From: JAJPKK01 sp963787675
GTDB taxonomy: Bacteria; Pseudomonadota; Alphaproteobacteria; Rhizobiales; Xanthobacteraceae
DNA: 64,000 nucleotides
NCBI GenBank assembly: GCA_963787675.1
Contig: CAWBDV010000007.1
Coordinates: forward strand, 744,001-808,000
Reading direction: 5' to 3'
Part shown: piece after piece, positions 1 through 10,873 of the stretch
Position numbering within the stretch: position 1 is the first letter of the stretch
Layout of the letters: every line of letters begins with the position of its first letter
Made by a program: the position numbers and the translations under genes
The notes under the pieces: generated by a model
Told to the model about the DNA's origin: nothing
The model's database searches: none
What the model saw: the letters and a program-made list of their open reading frames with translations, nothing else

Positions 1-205
1 CATTGAACATTGAACGAATAAGCTGGTGTTCGTCCGGAAGGTTCCGCCGCAGGATATAGTCGTTGAGAATCCTGCCGACGATCCTCCCTTTCCCCATCAG
101 CCCGTGCAACGAATGTCCATCCCAATCGGCGGAAAGCAACGCAGATTGCACGCTTACCGCGACGCGGGCCCCATGCTTTTCGACCAGCAGCGGAACAGCT
201 TCGCC
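1..205. repeat. 205 bp direct repeat, copy 1
   Basis: This stretch matches 36640-36844 in the same orientation with about seven mismatches and no gaps. On the minus strand it encodes the last ~68 codons of the DUF1998 helicase. The match stops abruptly after position 205. The window opens inside this copy, so its outer edge cannot be seen. Confidence 0.9.
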
Positions 206-3200
206 TTGAACACTCCCCATGGGGGTGCACCGAAACCCGTCAAGTTCCAACAGGCGTGCAAGTCCTTCAAGATTTGCGGCTTGCGCCGCAAGCGAAGCCT
301 CCGCTGGAATCTTGCCTGACATCGCGTAACGCAGCAACTGCGCGCCGACAAACCGGTCCAGACGGTCGCGCAGGTGTTGATTGTGATAGTGGCACAGACA
401 GCTCTCGCAGGACCGCTCGCAATGTGCTGGGCAATTGTCCAAAAGGTCCAGAACGTCGCGCAGAATATCGTTTAAATGCCGGCCGGCTAGCTCGGCATAC
501 CCGGCGCCCCCCGATAACGTGTCGTACAGATAAATATCCAGAAACAACTGTCCGTCCGCATTTCCAGACGGCACAATGCGGAATCCGGCTCCGAATTCAG
601 AGGGGTCGAGGTCCAATTGCGGATGACGGCTTGCCGCCAGCCGAAGCGCCTCGGCAATCGATATAGAGCGCGTCCTCAAGAGCCCTCAGCACGACTAGGT
701 TATTAGTGTCCGTCGCCAAAGGCGGCTGCACCGTCATCCGCATCAACAAAAGATCAGTCGCAAAAACGTAGCCCAGGTACACATTATGGAACACGCCGTT
801 GCATAGCTTGGACGGCTTCGGCTGATTAAATGCGAATTCGATCTCATAAGGCCGCTGATGAGCGCCAGCGATCGGCTCCTCCGTACTGGCCTTGCCACAT
901 TTGTCGCATATCCAGAAACCTTGATGGACGTCGTTCAGAATTTGGCCCTTGTTCGCAGTGACAAGTTTTCGATCTGTGGTAACCGCAAAAGCGAGCCGCG
1001 CGCCGACAGGCTGAAGCTCGGGAAGATCGTTTGTTCCGATCGGCACTGGAAACTGTGCGCCCGTTGCGTAGGTTATGTCCTGCTCCCTATCGTCTTCGGA
1101 TAGCGCTCTTCCGTTTTCCGGGGTGAAAACCTGCGGGACAATCATTCGCGTGGCTTGCAAAGCGCCGCTGCACACTGGGCAATTCGTCCGTGTGCTGTCG
1201 CTATCCTCAAGATCCCGGACAAAGCTGCAACTATCACAATGTACGAGATCCGATACTTCGGCGAACAGAGGCGCGGCCCTGTCGTGGACAGTGGGAAGCA
1301 CATTGGCCACCACACCGCCGGACCGATACGTTGCCTTGTTGATGACAATCAATCTGCCCGGCGCATATTCGCTCAGCGCCTTGTTAATGCCCTGCTGCGG
1401 CCGCTCGACGATTCGCATCTTCCATTGCTGGGAGCCCTCAACCCGTGTTAGGCGCTCCACCAGAAAACTCGTCAGGTCAGTTGGAAACGCGTAGCTCGGA
1501 AGCATCCCCCGACCAAACAGAAATTCAAGCAGTTCCTCATCACCAAGCGCATTACGGTCATCATCATCGTCCTCGTCGTCGACTGGCACCCCGGCCGGTC
1601 CAAGTTTCTGCATGACCGAATGCAGTTCCCCGATCAATTCATGAGCCTTTTGTCCGATCCACACGTCCAGCGACATTGGCGCGGTTCGCAACGACGTGGG
1701 TAGCCACGATCTAATTTGTTCGCGGAGCGATCCGTTTGATGCAATCACATTTTGTTCAACCCACAGCTTAAACGCCTCAAACGACGGCCCAGATTGCCCG
1801 TCTCCGAAGAAGAAGTCCTTGGCCTTTCCGAGCGCGCGGAAGAGGGCTGAAGTCGACCCGCCGACGGGAATGTCGTGCTCATCCATGTAGCGGTGAAAAA
1901 ACGTTTGTAGGAGAAACGAGGTGATGTGCCTTCGCGCAATCTTCGGATTATCGATCTTAATTTCCGGGTTCCTGGGCGGTCCGGCGACGATGTCTTGGGG
2001 CAAATTGTAATAGAAGCTGTCGTGGGGTCCATTTTGCGCGTAAGTGAGAACGGTTGACACGGAGGAGCCGCGGCGACCTGCGCGGCCAGCACGTTGCTGA
2101 TAGTTTTCGCGTTGCGGTGGCACGTTGCGAAGGCCCACAGCAACCAGCGAACCGATATCGACGCCCACCTCCATCGTAGTTGTACAGCTCAAGACATCGA
2201 TGGGTCGGTCTCTTTGGTCGATCGAAATATCACGGAAGCGGAGTTCAAATTTCTCGGTTGTTGCATGCACCCGAGTGTTATCCCGGTTGGATAGCTGTGC
2301 CGTATGCTCTTCAACCGAGATGCTGCGCAGCTTGGGCCTCGCCTCCAAGGCTGCCCTGACTGGCTCGCGCCAAAAGCCCTTGCGCGATCGGATGTATTCG
2401 CTATCGGACGGCGTGAGCGTGTCGAGCAATTCCGATGCGCACGATATGCAGCGGTTTCGGATCGGCAGAGGCATCAATTGGGTGCACTCGCGGCACTGAT
2501 ACCACGGCGCTTCCAAGTCGATATGGATGCGAAGTTTGGAGAGGTCAAGGAAATAGGCGCCACCGTCGCTGCGAAGGGCAAGTTCGTTCGCGAGCGCGCC
2601 TTCCACCGTCGCGACCGTCTCTGCCGCGATGCCTAAAATCATCGGAAGTCGTGCGCGTAGCGAGCGTTCAAAACGACCGTCGCTGCCCCATGAATTCGAC
2701 CAATACCCGGCGGCGAGCGAGCGGATCGCGGGCGGAATTTCGCGATCGAGAGCGAATCGGTCACACAACTCCCAAATCCATGCTGCTGCGAGCTGATTAA
2801 TGTCTGGATCAGAAAGGGCCGGCACGGCGGCGCGAAGTGCGGCCAGAAGCTTCTGCTCGGTCCGTTGGATCGGAAGAACGACGCCGACGGAAGTCCCCGC
2901 CAAGGAATAGTACCGGCCGCACAACTGCCGCAGCAGCGCAATCTTATAACGTGACGGGCTGTCCGCTGGAGAGAAGTCATTTAGTAAGTCCTGAAGGTTG
3001 TCTCCTTCATGATCCTTCTCAAGCCGCTCGATCTCATTGTCGATACGTCTTGCATCGTTGACGTCGAATATGGGGAGATTGAAATCCCTAAGGACGGTCA
3101 GCACCGCAATATAGAGATGGGTCGTCGGGCGCGGTTCCCGGCCAATTCGAGACAGGCGCGCTGTCGCGACCGCGAGCACCTGACGAAAGATATCCTGCTC

Positions 3201-5510
3201 GACCTCGCGCGGAATATCGCGCGCAAGACGAGCCGCCTTTTGACGCCCATCGGAGAACAGGAGAACCTTCCGTCCTCCATTGGGGAACTCACGGGTTTCG
3301 GCTCTCACGGCAGGCTGTGAGTCGAGTTGAGTCTTAACAAGATTTGCAAACGGCGCTTCGCCCTTGGTGGCATGGTCCATGATGCTGGAGCGGTTTTCGC
3401 GCACCGTATTCGCACGGCACACCGGGCACGTCGAAAATCTGGCGGCTCTCCCCCATTCAGCACCACCGCCGGGAAGGTAGACCTGCCGAAAGCCGGTGGC
3501 GTCCGCTGGAGTCTGATAGAGAAGCCGCCCACTTCTAATGTCCAGCCAAGCAGTGGTGCACTGGTCGGTTTCGTCCCTATGGGGATCTCCCTCGACCAAA
3601 AGTTCTACCTCAAGCAGCGGCGCTTGATGTCCTTCACGCAATGGCCCCGACGGGAGGTGCCACAGGAAGTCGCCGTGCGGACCATCCATATAGCCGCGTA
3701 AAAACGCGGTGCCGCATTCTCGATGCGTAGCAAGCTCGTACACACGCCCTCCGCAAGCGCAACGCTCGCGCGCATGTGTATGGAGCCGTCCCAGCATCGG
3801 TTTGGGATGACGCTCCCGAACGTGCTCGCATCGCGGATTTGCACACGCGAAGAGAGCCGGGAGTCCACGGAAAAACATATGCAACCGGGTAGGAAGAAGC
3901 ACCCGTTTATCGTGCTGGCGCTTCGCAAATGTTGCGAGAGCCAAGAGCGCGGCTGTCGCTCGCTCCGCGAATGGGGTGTCGCCGAAAAGACGGCTTTGCA
4001 ACTCCTCCAGGGGAATGGCGGTCCCGGACACGGACTGAATCAAAAGTTCTAACGGGCCAAACCCCGTAAGTTTTTCGAATAGAAAGTCAGCAAGATCAAT
4101 ACTCTCGGACGGCAGCTTCCAGCCGAGCGCCTGACAGAGACCGCTGACGGCCAGCCGGGCTGTTGTTGGGTCCGTTGCGTATTTTTCGAAAGCTGAAAGG
4201 TCGAACGCATGAAGGGCTTGCGCCTCAGTGGCACTTCCAGCTTTTTCTCCTCCCCGTACCTCTCTTGTGCCGCGAACCACCTCAAATGATCGGGTCGAAT
4301 CGTCCGGAAGACCGGTCAGATCGCGTCCGAACTGGGTAACTGCTCGGGTCGCTTCGTCGCCGCTTCCGAGGCTGGCGCTAGTCAAAATAAACCGGACGCG
4401 GTTTCGCGGCACATCTAGCCGGGATAGCAACCGTCGAAGCAACAGTGCGACCTCCGCACCCCCCGCGCCTCGATACATATGGGCTTCATCAAGAACGAGA
4501 ATGAGTTCGTTCGCCGGAGCCGCGCGAAGCCAATCGCGAGTCTGCTGGAATATTGGCCGCTCGATGGGCCGCATAAGCATATATTCGAGCATCGAGTAGT
4601 TGGTGATGAGTATTTCCGGGCAGCGAACCTGCGTTTCGTGGCGCGTCATCAATTCGCGGTCGCCGACTTGAGTCAGTAAGCGTCTCTCCCAGTGCCGATA
4701 GCGGCTCGTTCGCCCAGCGGCGCTTGTCTTCGTCTCCTCGAATGACTTACCAAAGAAGGCTGCCAGGTCCTTCTCCGGCAATTGGCCGATAGCACGGAGC
4801 CGCGCTTCCTTTGCGGGGTCGGCCAAAATCGGCAAATAAAAGTCTTCGAACAAAGGCTCGATGCGCTCGGTGTCTCGCTTCGCCGTCCGGGGCCCGGGGT
4901 AGGCTGTCCGGCCCGTGTAGCTTGCAAAGCGCACTGGCAATTCACGGCCACCCGATATCAGCGCAGATGCGCGCCCGCTGCCGAATAATCGCCGGATGCG
5001 CGAGAGTTGATCGTTGACCAGCGCGTTCATTGGATAAAGCAAGAGTGCGCGCACGCCCGGCATAGCCGCGCACTGCGGTCTGGCGTTCGCTTCGATCGCC
5101 AACTGCCCTATAATGGGCATCAAAAAGCTCTCGGTCTTTCCCGAACCTGTGCCGGTCGCAACAATCAGATCTCTCTGACGCGCAAAGAACGCCTCAAGCG
5201 AAGTCGTCTGATGAACGTACGGCCTGGCAAAGATGCCGACGTCCAATTCTGACAGGCGGGAAAGCACATTCTTCGCCGGCGATGGAATTGAAAGCTGTGC
5301 ATATGGCCTATCCAATTCATAGACTGGCGTTGATTCCACAAAAGGCCTCTGACTGACGGCTCCAGGTTCCTCGAGGAGGCGCCGCCTTTCCCGTATTAGG
5401 CTTTCGTTGCGTATGTGGTATTGGGCCTCGATATAAGAGCGCAGGCTTTCCGTCAATCGAAGGGACGTTGTGTGAACGCCGTAATCTGCCACCCAGGTGT
5501 CCTGCGTCAT
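1..5510 (-). pseudogene. DruE/DrmA-like DEAH-box helicase with C-terminal DUF1998 region, one frameshift
   Basis: A large superfamily 2 helicase of the kind that powers anti-phage systems such as Druantia and DISARM. The intact main frame (597-5510, 1637 residues) shows Walker A (ATGTGSGKT, residues 118-126), a DEAH box (LDEAHMYRG), a TSAS motif and a QRAGRAGRR motif VI, plus zinc-type CxxC pairs. Around 655-665 the frame breaks. In the neighbouring frame the protein resumes as SIAEALRLAASRHPQ and continues through the DUF1998 signature (YLYDTLSGGAGYAELAG, then a Cys cluster ending CESCLCHY) with no stop as far as base 1. Restored length would be about 1,840 residues, close to DruE. The ATG overlaps the stop of the 372-residue gene by 4 bp (ATGA). 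Whether the indel is a mutation or a sequencing error is unknown. The DruE/DrmA name is by family resemblance only. Confidence 0.8.
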
Positions 5511-6625
5511 GAGAAATTCCGTGGCCTGATGGATGGGGAAATCGACAAGCGACGAAGCGCGTGCAGGACAATTGGCAGGGCGTCCAAATGAAAGACGAGC
5601 CTGTCAGGCAATTCTGAGACGGTCCGGTCTTCCCACCCCAGCGCGTAAAGGCGTTCCTCTGGTTGCGGAAGTGCCAATGGCCGGTCAATCGTGAAGGTCT
5701 GCCCGGCATGCACGATGGATAGTTCACGCGGCGTTTTTAAAAGGTTATCAAGGCCGAACCTGAGCCTGAGAGTCAGTTCACGCTTTATCGAAACACAACG
5801 GCGCAGCGAGGGAACACCGTCTCTGAACTCGAAGTGCGCGAGATACTGCGGCGTATCATAGCTTCTCGCGTAGCGCCCTTGAGGCTGACAAAGCCGCAAG
5901 CCGTCCAGCGAGCGGCCGACCTGCGCGGCGGCGACCCATCGGCCCGTCCGCCGTTGGCTCCGCAGGACGTCGGGGGCGTAAATTTCAAGCTGTTCGGCAG
6001 ACACGTCTTGCATCACCTCCATGCGTGCTTCGTGTGCGGCGAGAATTCGCGCGGTCCACTCTGCCAATGGCGGCATCTCGCCAAGCCACATATCGATGGA
6101 TTGGGCGATTTCACCGCTGTCGTGCGCCCGAATCGCCTGCTTGTCCAGGAAACGAGTTGCACCAGCGCAGATGACCTTGGCTCCTGTAATCTGGCTAGCG
6201 GCCGGGACGGGAGCGGTCCCAACAAGCAGGCAGCTTTCAGCATTTTCCGGCGCGACGATCCGCAGCGGCGTGGCAATCCATTGCCCTCGTCCCGTATCGA
6301 CGACGTCGCCAAGGGTCTCCATGCGCCGCAAGGTGGCGGAGCAAATATCGGGCGCATCCGATCGTCCGTCTGCTGTGGTGATACCGTAGGCATCCTGGGG
6401 CCACATAAGCTCGACCACTCGGCGCGTGCTCTTCATCAACCGGGTCGTATGAATGGTCCGGGGCGCACTCGCATCCTTCTGCGGAAGCGACGTGCCGTAA
6501 ATCATCGCGCGCAGGTGCTCGGCGACAGTCGCTCCTATCAGGGCCGACCGATCGGTCACGCAGCACCACAAACGAGCAAGGCTGGTTTCAATGTTGTTGG
6601 CGCTGCGCTCCGTGACCGAAATCAT
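5507..6625 (-). CDS. unknown 372-residue partner of the DUF1998 helicase
   Basis: I do not recognise this protein. It is intact, soluble in appearance, with no signal peptide or membrane segment. A stretch near residues 95-130 (ICSATLRRMETLGDVV followed by a hydrophobic segment) could be a winged-helix-like fold. It is translationally coupled on both sides: its ATG overlaps the stop of the upstream gene and its stop overlaps the helicase ATG, both as ATGA. Coupling to a DruE-like helicase suggests a dedicated accessory or adaptor subunit of the same defence complex. That role is inference from position only. Confidence 0.75.
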   Translation of the reverse strand: MISVTERSANNIETSLARLWCCVTDRSALIGATVAEHLRAMIYGTSLPQKDASAPRTIHTTRLMKSTRRVVELMWPQDAYGITTADGRSDAPDICSATLRRMETLGDVVDTGRGQWIATPLRIVAPENAESCLLVGTAPVPAASQITGAKVICAGATRFLDKQAIRAHDSGEIAQSIDMWLGEMPPLAEWTARILAAHEARMEVMQDVSAEQLEIYAPDVLRSQRRTGRWVAAAQVGRSLDGLRLCQPQGRYARSYDTPQYLAHFEFRDGVPSLRRCVSIKRELTLRLRFGLDNLLKTPRELSIVHAGQTFTIDRPLALPQPEERLYALGWEDRTVSELPDRLVFHLDALPIVLHALRRLSISPSIRPRNFS

Positions 6626-7260
6626 GATGCCCCGTCCGATTGGTCATCATCGCGCAATTCAGCCTCTAACATGGAGGCGAGACGCTGGTCCAAAGCTGTT
6701 CCGTTGCATTTCCCTCCATCCAATTCAGAGTCGATCTGGTCCTTGGAGAAATTAAGGGAACGCCAATAAGGCAGGAGCCATCCATAGGCGAGCGACTGAA
6801 GAGGTGTGACGTCTTTTTGGTCGGAGCGGATCACATGCAACGCTTGGTACGCACGCGCAATCATGCGCTCGACGGTGGGATTTCTTTTCCTGAGGAACAG
6901 CCGTGCGAGCCGGATTGCTTCTTCCGTATTTGTATCCATCGACCGTAGATAGGCCTGAATCGCGTGATCGGCTTCGATCGGCAGACTGCTTCCCTCCGGT
7001 TCCGCTTCGGCACGCTGGTTCGTGCGCCAGTCCAGATAATCCAAGTCGAAAACCGGCCCGAGTTCAAAATAGATTGGTTCGATGGGAAGCGACGCTATCC
7101 CTCCCGTAATCGTCGCGAATATGGCCAATCGCGCGCTGCGCGCTTCGGGCGCTCCGGTAGGGGGATCAACGCAATCCGAAAGGACCTCTTTGGTAACGTC
7201 CAGGGCAGTTCGATTGATGCCCTCGATTGCGAGTGCGCCAACGGATTTTGTGTGCCTCAC
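6622..7260 (-). CDS. first gene of the helicase operon, apparently 5'-truncated
   Basis: Unrecognised protein, 212 residues from the GTG at 7260. The same reading frame stays open upstream to a stop near 7478 and reads as plausible protein (for example AVFLKGAFATRVARGLARA), yet that extension contains no ATG, GTG or TTG. The simplest reading is that the original N-terminus was lost at a junction near 7.44-7.48 kb, where small hairpins and a plus-strand accessory module begin. The C-terminal half is rich in charged helices (DTNTEEAIRLARLFLRKRN). It overlaps the next gene by 4 bp and belongs to the helicase operon. If the remnant is translated at all, it probably starts at the GTG. Confidence 0.55.
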   Translation of the reverse strand: MRHTKSVGALAIEGINRTALDVTKEVLSDCVDPPTGAPEARSARLAIFATITGGIASLPIEPIYFELGPVFDLDYLDWRTNQRAEAEPEGSSLPIEADHAIQAYLRSMDTNTEEAIRLARLFLRKRNPTVERMIARAYQALHVIRSDQKDVTPLQSLAYGWLLPYWRSLNFSKDQIDSELDGGKCNGTALDQRLASMLEAELRDDDQSDGAS

Positions 7261-7414
7261 TCGCGCCGCTTCGATACATAAGCGTAGTTCTTCACCGTCT
7301 TGTACGCCGATTGGGATGGCCAGCCTGGCGCTTGCTGGTCCGCCGATAGCTCGTGCAAGCCCTCGCGCTACGCGTGTCGCAAAAGCACCTTTGAGGAAAA
7401 CGGCTTGCCCGCTG

Positions 7415-7480
7415 ACGACCGCCGCTACGCTGCGGCGGTGCCCCTGCGGGGCAGCCTTTGAACGCGCCGCTCAGGCGCGC
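7415..7480. other. cluster of GC-rich hairpins at a junction
   Basis: Three short inverted repeats lie side by side: CCGCCG/CGGCGG arms at about 7420-7438, TGCCCC-tgc-GGGGCA at 7439-7453 and GCGCC-gctca-GGCGC at 7464-7478. They sit exactly where the minus-strand operon loses its 5' end and before the plus-strand gene at 7543. No T-tract follows, so they are not convincing terminators. Confidence 0.5.
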
Positions 7481-7542
7481 GGGCCTTATTCCCCCACGAA
7501 GCCGCGATGGTGCAGCTTCCGTTTCAATCGAAAGGACATCCC

Positions 7543-7761
7543 ATGAGCAAGACCACCAATCCTCCGAGCCACCGCGTTTACGCCGTGACCAAAGAGGGCA
7601 AGCAAAGCTACTGGCGAGCCATAGGCGCTTGCTGGAGCCACGGCGACGGCCAGGGCTTTAACCTGAAGCTCGACTATCTCCCGCTCAACGGCGCCGAGAT
7701 CGTCATCCGCAAACCGAAGGCCGAGACCGACGAAGCCGACGCTCCGGCGGACGCCGCCTAG
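7543..7761 (+). CDS. small hypothetical protein of an integrative or plasmid-type element
   Basis: A 72-residue acidic-tailed protein with an N-terminal motif HRVYAVTKEGKQSYW and a compact beta-rich middle (IGACWSHGDGQGFNLKLDY). Small proteins of this style are common beside conjugation genes of alphaproteobacterial elements, and their function is unknown. ATG 7543 follows a GAAAGGA-type ribosome site. A strong hairpin terminator follows the stop within 10 bp, so it is probably monocistronic. Confidence 0.65.
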   Translation: MSKTTNPPSHRVYAVTKEGKQSYWRAIGACWSHGDGQGFNLKLDYLPLNGAEIVIRKPKAETDEADAPADAA

Positions 7762-7767
7762 CCATCC

Positions 7768-7800
7768 GGGCCGCTCCGCAAGGGGCGGCCCTTTCACTTT
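7768..7800 (+). terminator. intrinsic terminator after the 72-residue gene
   Basis: GGGCCGC/GCGGCCC arms around a short loop (7768-7792), followed by a T-rich tract ending near 7800. It lies 7 bp after the upstream stop codon. Confidence 0.75.
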
Positions 7801-7823
7801 CATCACCAAAGGAGATTTCAGCC

Positions 7824-8180
7824 ATGACGACTTACACAGCCTACTTCCGCACCGACGCCGAGTTTGCGACGCACGACATCGAGGCAGATACGCCCGAGCA
7901 GGCGCTCGCCATCGCCCGGCAGCTTTATGACGTCGATCCGCTAGACCTGACGTTCGAGTCCTATGATGGCGGCATGCCCGTCAACGAAATCGCCATATGC
8001 GATGAAGATGGCGAGGAGCTTTCTGCCTGGCTCGACCACGACATGCGCTTGCGTCTCGCCGCCAGTGACTTGCTGGAAGCCGCCGAATTGGTAGTTGCCA
8101 ACTGGGAACGCGGCGACCTCGCCTGGGCGGTGCGCGAATTGGATTCGGCGATTGCCAAGGCGAAGGGCGGTGCCGCATGA
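7824..8180 (+). CDS. hypothetical acidic protein, 118 residues
   Basis: Starts at ATG 7824 after an AAAGGAGA ribosome site (spacing about 8). The N-terminal half looks like a small alpha/beta domain (TYTAYFRTDAEFATHDIEA) and the C-terminal half is helical and acidic. It is probably a plasmid or island accessory protein. No catalytic motif is visible and I do not recognise the family. Confidence 0.65.
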   Translation: MTTYTAYFRTDAEFATHDIEADTPEQALAIARQLYDVDPLDLTFESYDGGMPVNEIAICDEDGEELSAWLDHDMRLRLAASDLLEAAELVVANWERGDLAWAVRELDSAIAKAKGGAA

Positions 8181-8283
8181 GCGCGCGCCGGTGAAGCTGG
8201 CGTTCGCAAGCGGACCCCATTCTTCGCAAAAGTCTACAAGGCATTCCGCACCCTCGTCTCGACGGGCCCGTTATGCTGCCGGC

Positions 8284-8985
8284 ATGCGCACGCATGTTCG
8301 GCTTCCTCGCCCGCAAAGACGCGTCCAGTTCACGCGTCAGCTTCCCCGGCGTGTCGCGCCTGCGTACAGGATTGTTCGCCGTGAGCTTGCGATCCCGAAG
8401 CGGAGCATTTCGCGACCACCGCTCGCTCCCCTCGCTTGGACCGGCTTCCAGCCCGATCCTTATGTCGATTACGGCCGGTTTCTCACGCCTGAAGGCGGCA
8501 TCCTCATCGCCTATAAGGATCTCGATACGCGTCTGAGGCACATGGTATGGCGCGTGCTTGCATGGACCGCCGCGAGCGGCTTCGACGCCTGGGTGTTGCT
8601 CTACCATTCGCCGGTCCAAAGCATCTGGATCAACGGTCTTTGCCTGCTGCTCGCGGCGGCAATCAATCTCTTCATCGTCTGGAAGGCGGTCGAGGTCTAT
8701 CGCAAGATCGAGATACGGCCCGATTGCCTGATCCTCGAGGGCCGGGAAGTTTTCTGGCTGGGGATGATGGAAGAATGGCCTTCCTTTCAGCCGGATGAGG
8801 AAGGCAATCTGGTCCTGCGCGGTACCTATGGCACGCGTCTCGTCGAATATCTGACGGTGCACCGGTTCGATGAAGAGGACCGGATGCCCGAGGTCTTCGC
8901 CAATCATCTGCAGCAGGCGATGCAGCAGCTCTGGGGGACCGCGCTCGCTACCGGCGCGGCCTCCCATGGCTCACGCGCGGGGTAA
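8284..8985 (+). CDS. small membrane protein with DUF2244-like layout, convergent with the coupling protein
   Basis: About 233 residues from ATG 8284. The start is uncertain because no good ribosome site is visible and the frame is open further upstream. The conserved part begins at WTGFQPDPYVDYG. Two hydrophobic segments follow, around residues 82-98 and 115-135 (SIWINGLCLLLAAAINLF), then a soluble C-terminal domain containing a PDCLILEGREVFW strand. The order resembles DUF2244/PH-like membrane proteins. The last 15 bp overlap the convergent coupling-protein gene. The first part of the frame may be non-coding. Confidence 0.55.
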   Translation: MRTHVRLPRPQRRVQFTRQLPRRVAPAYRIVRRELAIPKRSISRPPLAPLAWTGFQPDPYVDYGRFLTPEGGILIAYKDLDTRLRHMVWRVLAWTAASGFDAWVLLYHSPVQSIWINGLCLLLAAAINLFIVWKAVEVYRKIEIRPDCLILEGREVFWLGMMEEWPSFQPDEEGNLVLRGTYGTRLVEYLTVHRFDEEDRMPEVFANHLQQAMQQLWGTALATGAASHGSRAG

Positions 8986-10626
8986 CTCGAGCAATTGAGA
9001 AGGCCTGAAATGGGCGCTCGCACCGCGCAGGGCGAGAGTGCGGATGGTCGCGACGTCCTCATGCTCCAGGCGTACCGCTGCCGCCGGAGGCTCGCCCTCC
9101 ATCATCAGCAATTGCGTGAAGCGCTGGCGCGAAAAAGCCGTGCGCAATTCAAAAGGCTCCGCCAGCCGTTCGATGCGCCGTGTGATGTAATCGAGCGTGC
9201 GCTGATCGCCGTTGGCGAAGCATTGGATCAGCCCCGCGTTGCCTAAGAAGGTCTCCCAGCTAGTAGTGTAATATCGTTGCAGCTGAGTCGTATCCTGCAG
9301 CACGGCCCACAATTTGACGCCAAAGCCCGGAAAGTAGGCGGCGGCTCGCTCCATGATCTCCATGTGCCCGAGCGTCGCGAATTCCTCCATCATGAACAGA
9401 ATCGGCGGCCGGTCGCGCGGATAGGTGCCCATTTTTTCCAGCACCGTGCAGGCCAACTGCACGATGAGGCGCAGCCAGCGGTAATGGCTTTCCATGCGCC
9501 CGACCGGCAGGCACAGATAAATCGTGGTCGGCCGGTCGCTGCGCAACTCGGCCAGACGAAAATCCGATCGGCGTGAAATCTCCCGCACCGGCAGGCTATC
9601 GAGAAAATCCGTCTGCGCCGCCGCCGTCGAAAATATGCTGCCGCGCTCGGTCTGCGGCGTGCCAAGGAAACGGTTGCCGATCGCGGCGAGAATGCCGCCG
9701 AACCGGTCTCCCGCCCTAGTCATGGCGCGCAGAAGCGTTTGAACGGCAGCCTTGTTCTCATCGTAGAATTGCTCGTCGAGCGGATCGTCCTGCGCGGCTC
9801 GCGCGGCAGCGACCGCCTTGAGCAGGCGTGGGTGGGTGAGGGAAAGCAGCTGGCGGACGGTGACAAGATTCCGCTCGCTCTCCGGCAGCATCAGCGTCAG
9901 CAGGATGATGCCCTGCAGGAGCGTCCGCGCGTTGTCATTCCAGTGCCGTGAGCGCGCATCGCCATCGTCGACGATGAGGGCCTGGGTGATGGACGCCACA
10001 TCGTCGATGATGGTCGGGCTGTCGGGAAAGAGCTCGCCAAGCGCGTTGAAGCATGCGCTGGGCTCGCCTGATTGCCCGAAGGGATCGAGCACATAGACAT
10101 TGTTCAGCAGTGCCCGCCGCAAACGCGCCGTCCGTGCCAGTTCGCCCTTCGGGTCAAGCACCAGCATCGACCCCGGATAGAGATACAGGTTGGGCTCCAG
10201 AATGGTCGACGTCTTGCCTGCACGCGCACCCGCGATCGTGACCATGGGCCGGTCATCGAGATGCCCGAGAAACCGTCCTGCGAACTTACCGAGGATGATC
10301 TGACCCGGCACATAGGCGTGTTCCATTAGCTGGTGCGGCGGCATCCAGTAGTTGACGCGGGGACGCTCGGGCGTAAAGCGCGGCAGCAGGACGCCGCGCG
10401 GCAAGGCCGTCTCGTAAAGCTCGCGGCTACGCGCATCAAGCATGGGCAAACCCACATGCTGCTGCGTGTTCGACAGCGCGAACGGCGAAGCCCATTTCTC
10501 GCGCTCGGATGGCCAAGCCTGATGGCGGCGTCCCAAAGCAGAGACCCAATTCATCAGCCCTGATGCCACACATTTGATCCGGCTTTCAGCGTCATTCAAA
10601 TTGTGCCGCAAACAATTCGGCCTCAT
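8971..10626 (-). CDS. VirD4/TraG-family type IV coupling protein
   Basis: ATPase that would link a relaxosome to a conjugation channel. The 551-residue frame carries Walker A (AGARAGKT, residues 132-139), the conserved VLDPKGE segment just after it, a Walker B-like ILFMMEEFA and a downstream arginine-rich DYITRR segment, all typical of the family. It lacks the usual two N-terminal transmembrane helices, so either the true start lies further in or this is a soluble variant. The first ~39 codons lie in a 137 bp sequence that recurs perfectly at 16973-17109, so the 5' end may have been rebuilt by recombination. No mating-pair genes or relaxase are seen nearby, so the transfer module is incomplete. 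Confidence 0.85.
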   Translation of the reverse strand: MRPNCLRHNLNDAESRIKCVASGLMNWVSALGRRHQAWPSEREKWASPFALSNTQQHVGLPMLDARSRELYETALPRGVLLPRFTPERPRVNYWMPPHQLMEHAYVPGQIILGKFAGRFLGHLDDRPMVTIAGARAGKTSTILEPNLYLYPGSMLVLDPKGELARTARLRRALLNNVYVLDPFGQSGEPSACFNALGELFPDSPTIIDDVASITQALIVDDGDARSRHWNDNARTLLQGIILLTLMLPESERNLVTVRQLLSLTHPRLLKAVAAARAAQDDPLDEQFYDENKAAVQTLLRAMTRAGDRFGGILAAIGNRFLGTPQTERGSIFSTAAAQTDFLDSLPVREISRRSDFRLAELRSDRPTTIYLCLPVGRMESHYRWLRLIVQLACTVLEKMGTYPRDRPPILFMMEEFATLGHMEIMERAAAYFPGFGVKLWAVLQDTTQLQRYYTTSWETFLGNAGLIQCFANGDQRTLDYITRRIERLAEPFELRTAFSRQRFTQLLMMEGEPPAAAVRLEHEDVATIRTLALRGASAHFRPSQLLELPRA

Positions 10627-10646
10627 TCAGCAACTCCGACTGTTCT
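10510..10646. repeat. 137 bp perfect direct repeat, copy 1
   Basis: Identical to 16973-17109, base for base. This copy covers the 5' end of the coupling-protein gene. Confidence 0.95.
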
Positions 10647-10873
10647 TCGACATCTGCACAGCAGCGCCGCGCGCGCCTGTGAAGAAAACAAGGGCTGCCG
10701 ATTGCGAGGATGAGAATGCGAGGAGGAGAATCCGCGAGGTGACTGGGCTGGCGGCAGGAGATTGGTCTGCAACGTCCGTCGAGCTCGGCGAAGCAACAGG
10801 AGACGGCATCACGGCCGTTCCGGAAGGCCGATGACTGCGCGCTCACGGCGATCGCGAGTCCGATGGCGCGGAT

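Noticed and set aside
5834..6769. Plus-strand 311-codon frame
   Set aside because: It lies antisense to the translationally coupled helicase operon and has no recognisable protein features.
1..7260. Complete Druantia or DISARM system
   Set aside because: Only the helicase is recognisable. DruA-D, DruH, DrmB/C and methyltransferases are not present in the operon, and the operon is damaged.
7981..8967. Long minus-strand open frame over the small membrane-protein gene
   Set aside because: It is antisense to genes with clear hydrophobic segments and shows Arg/Pro/His-rich composition typical of shadow frames in high-GC DNA.
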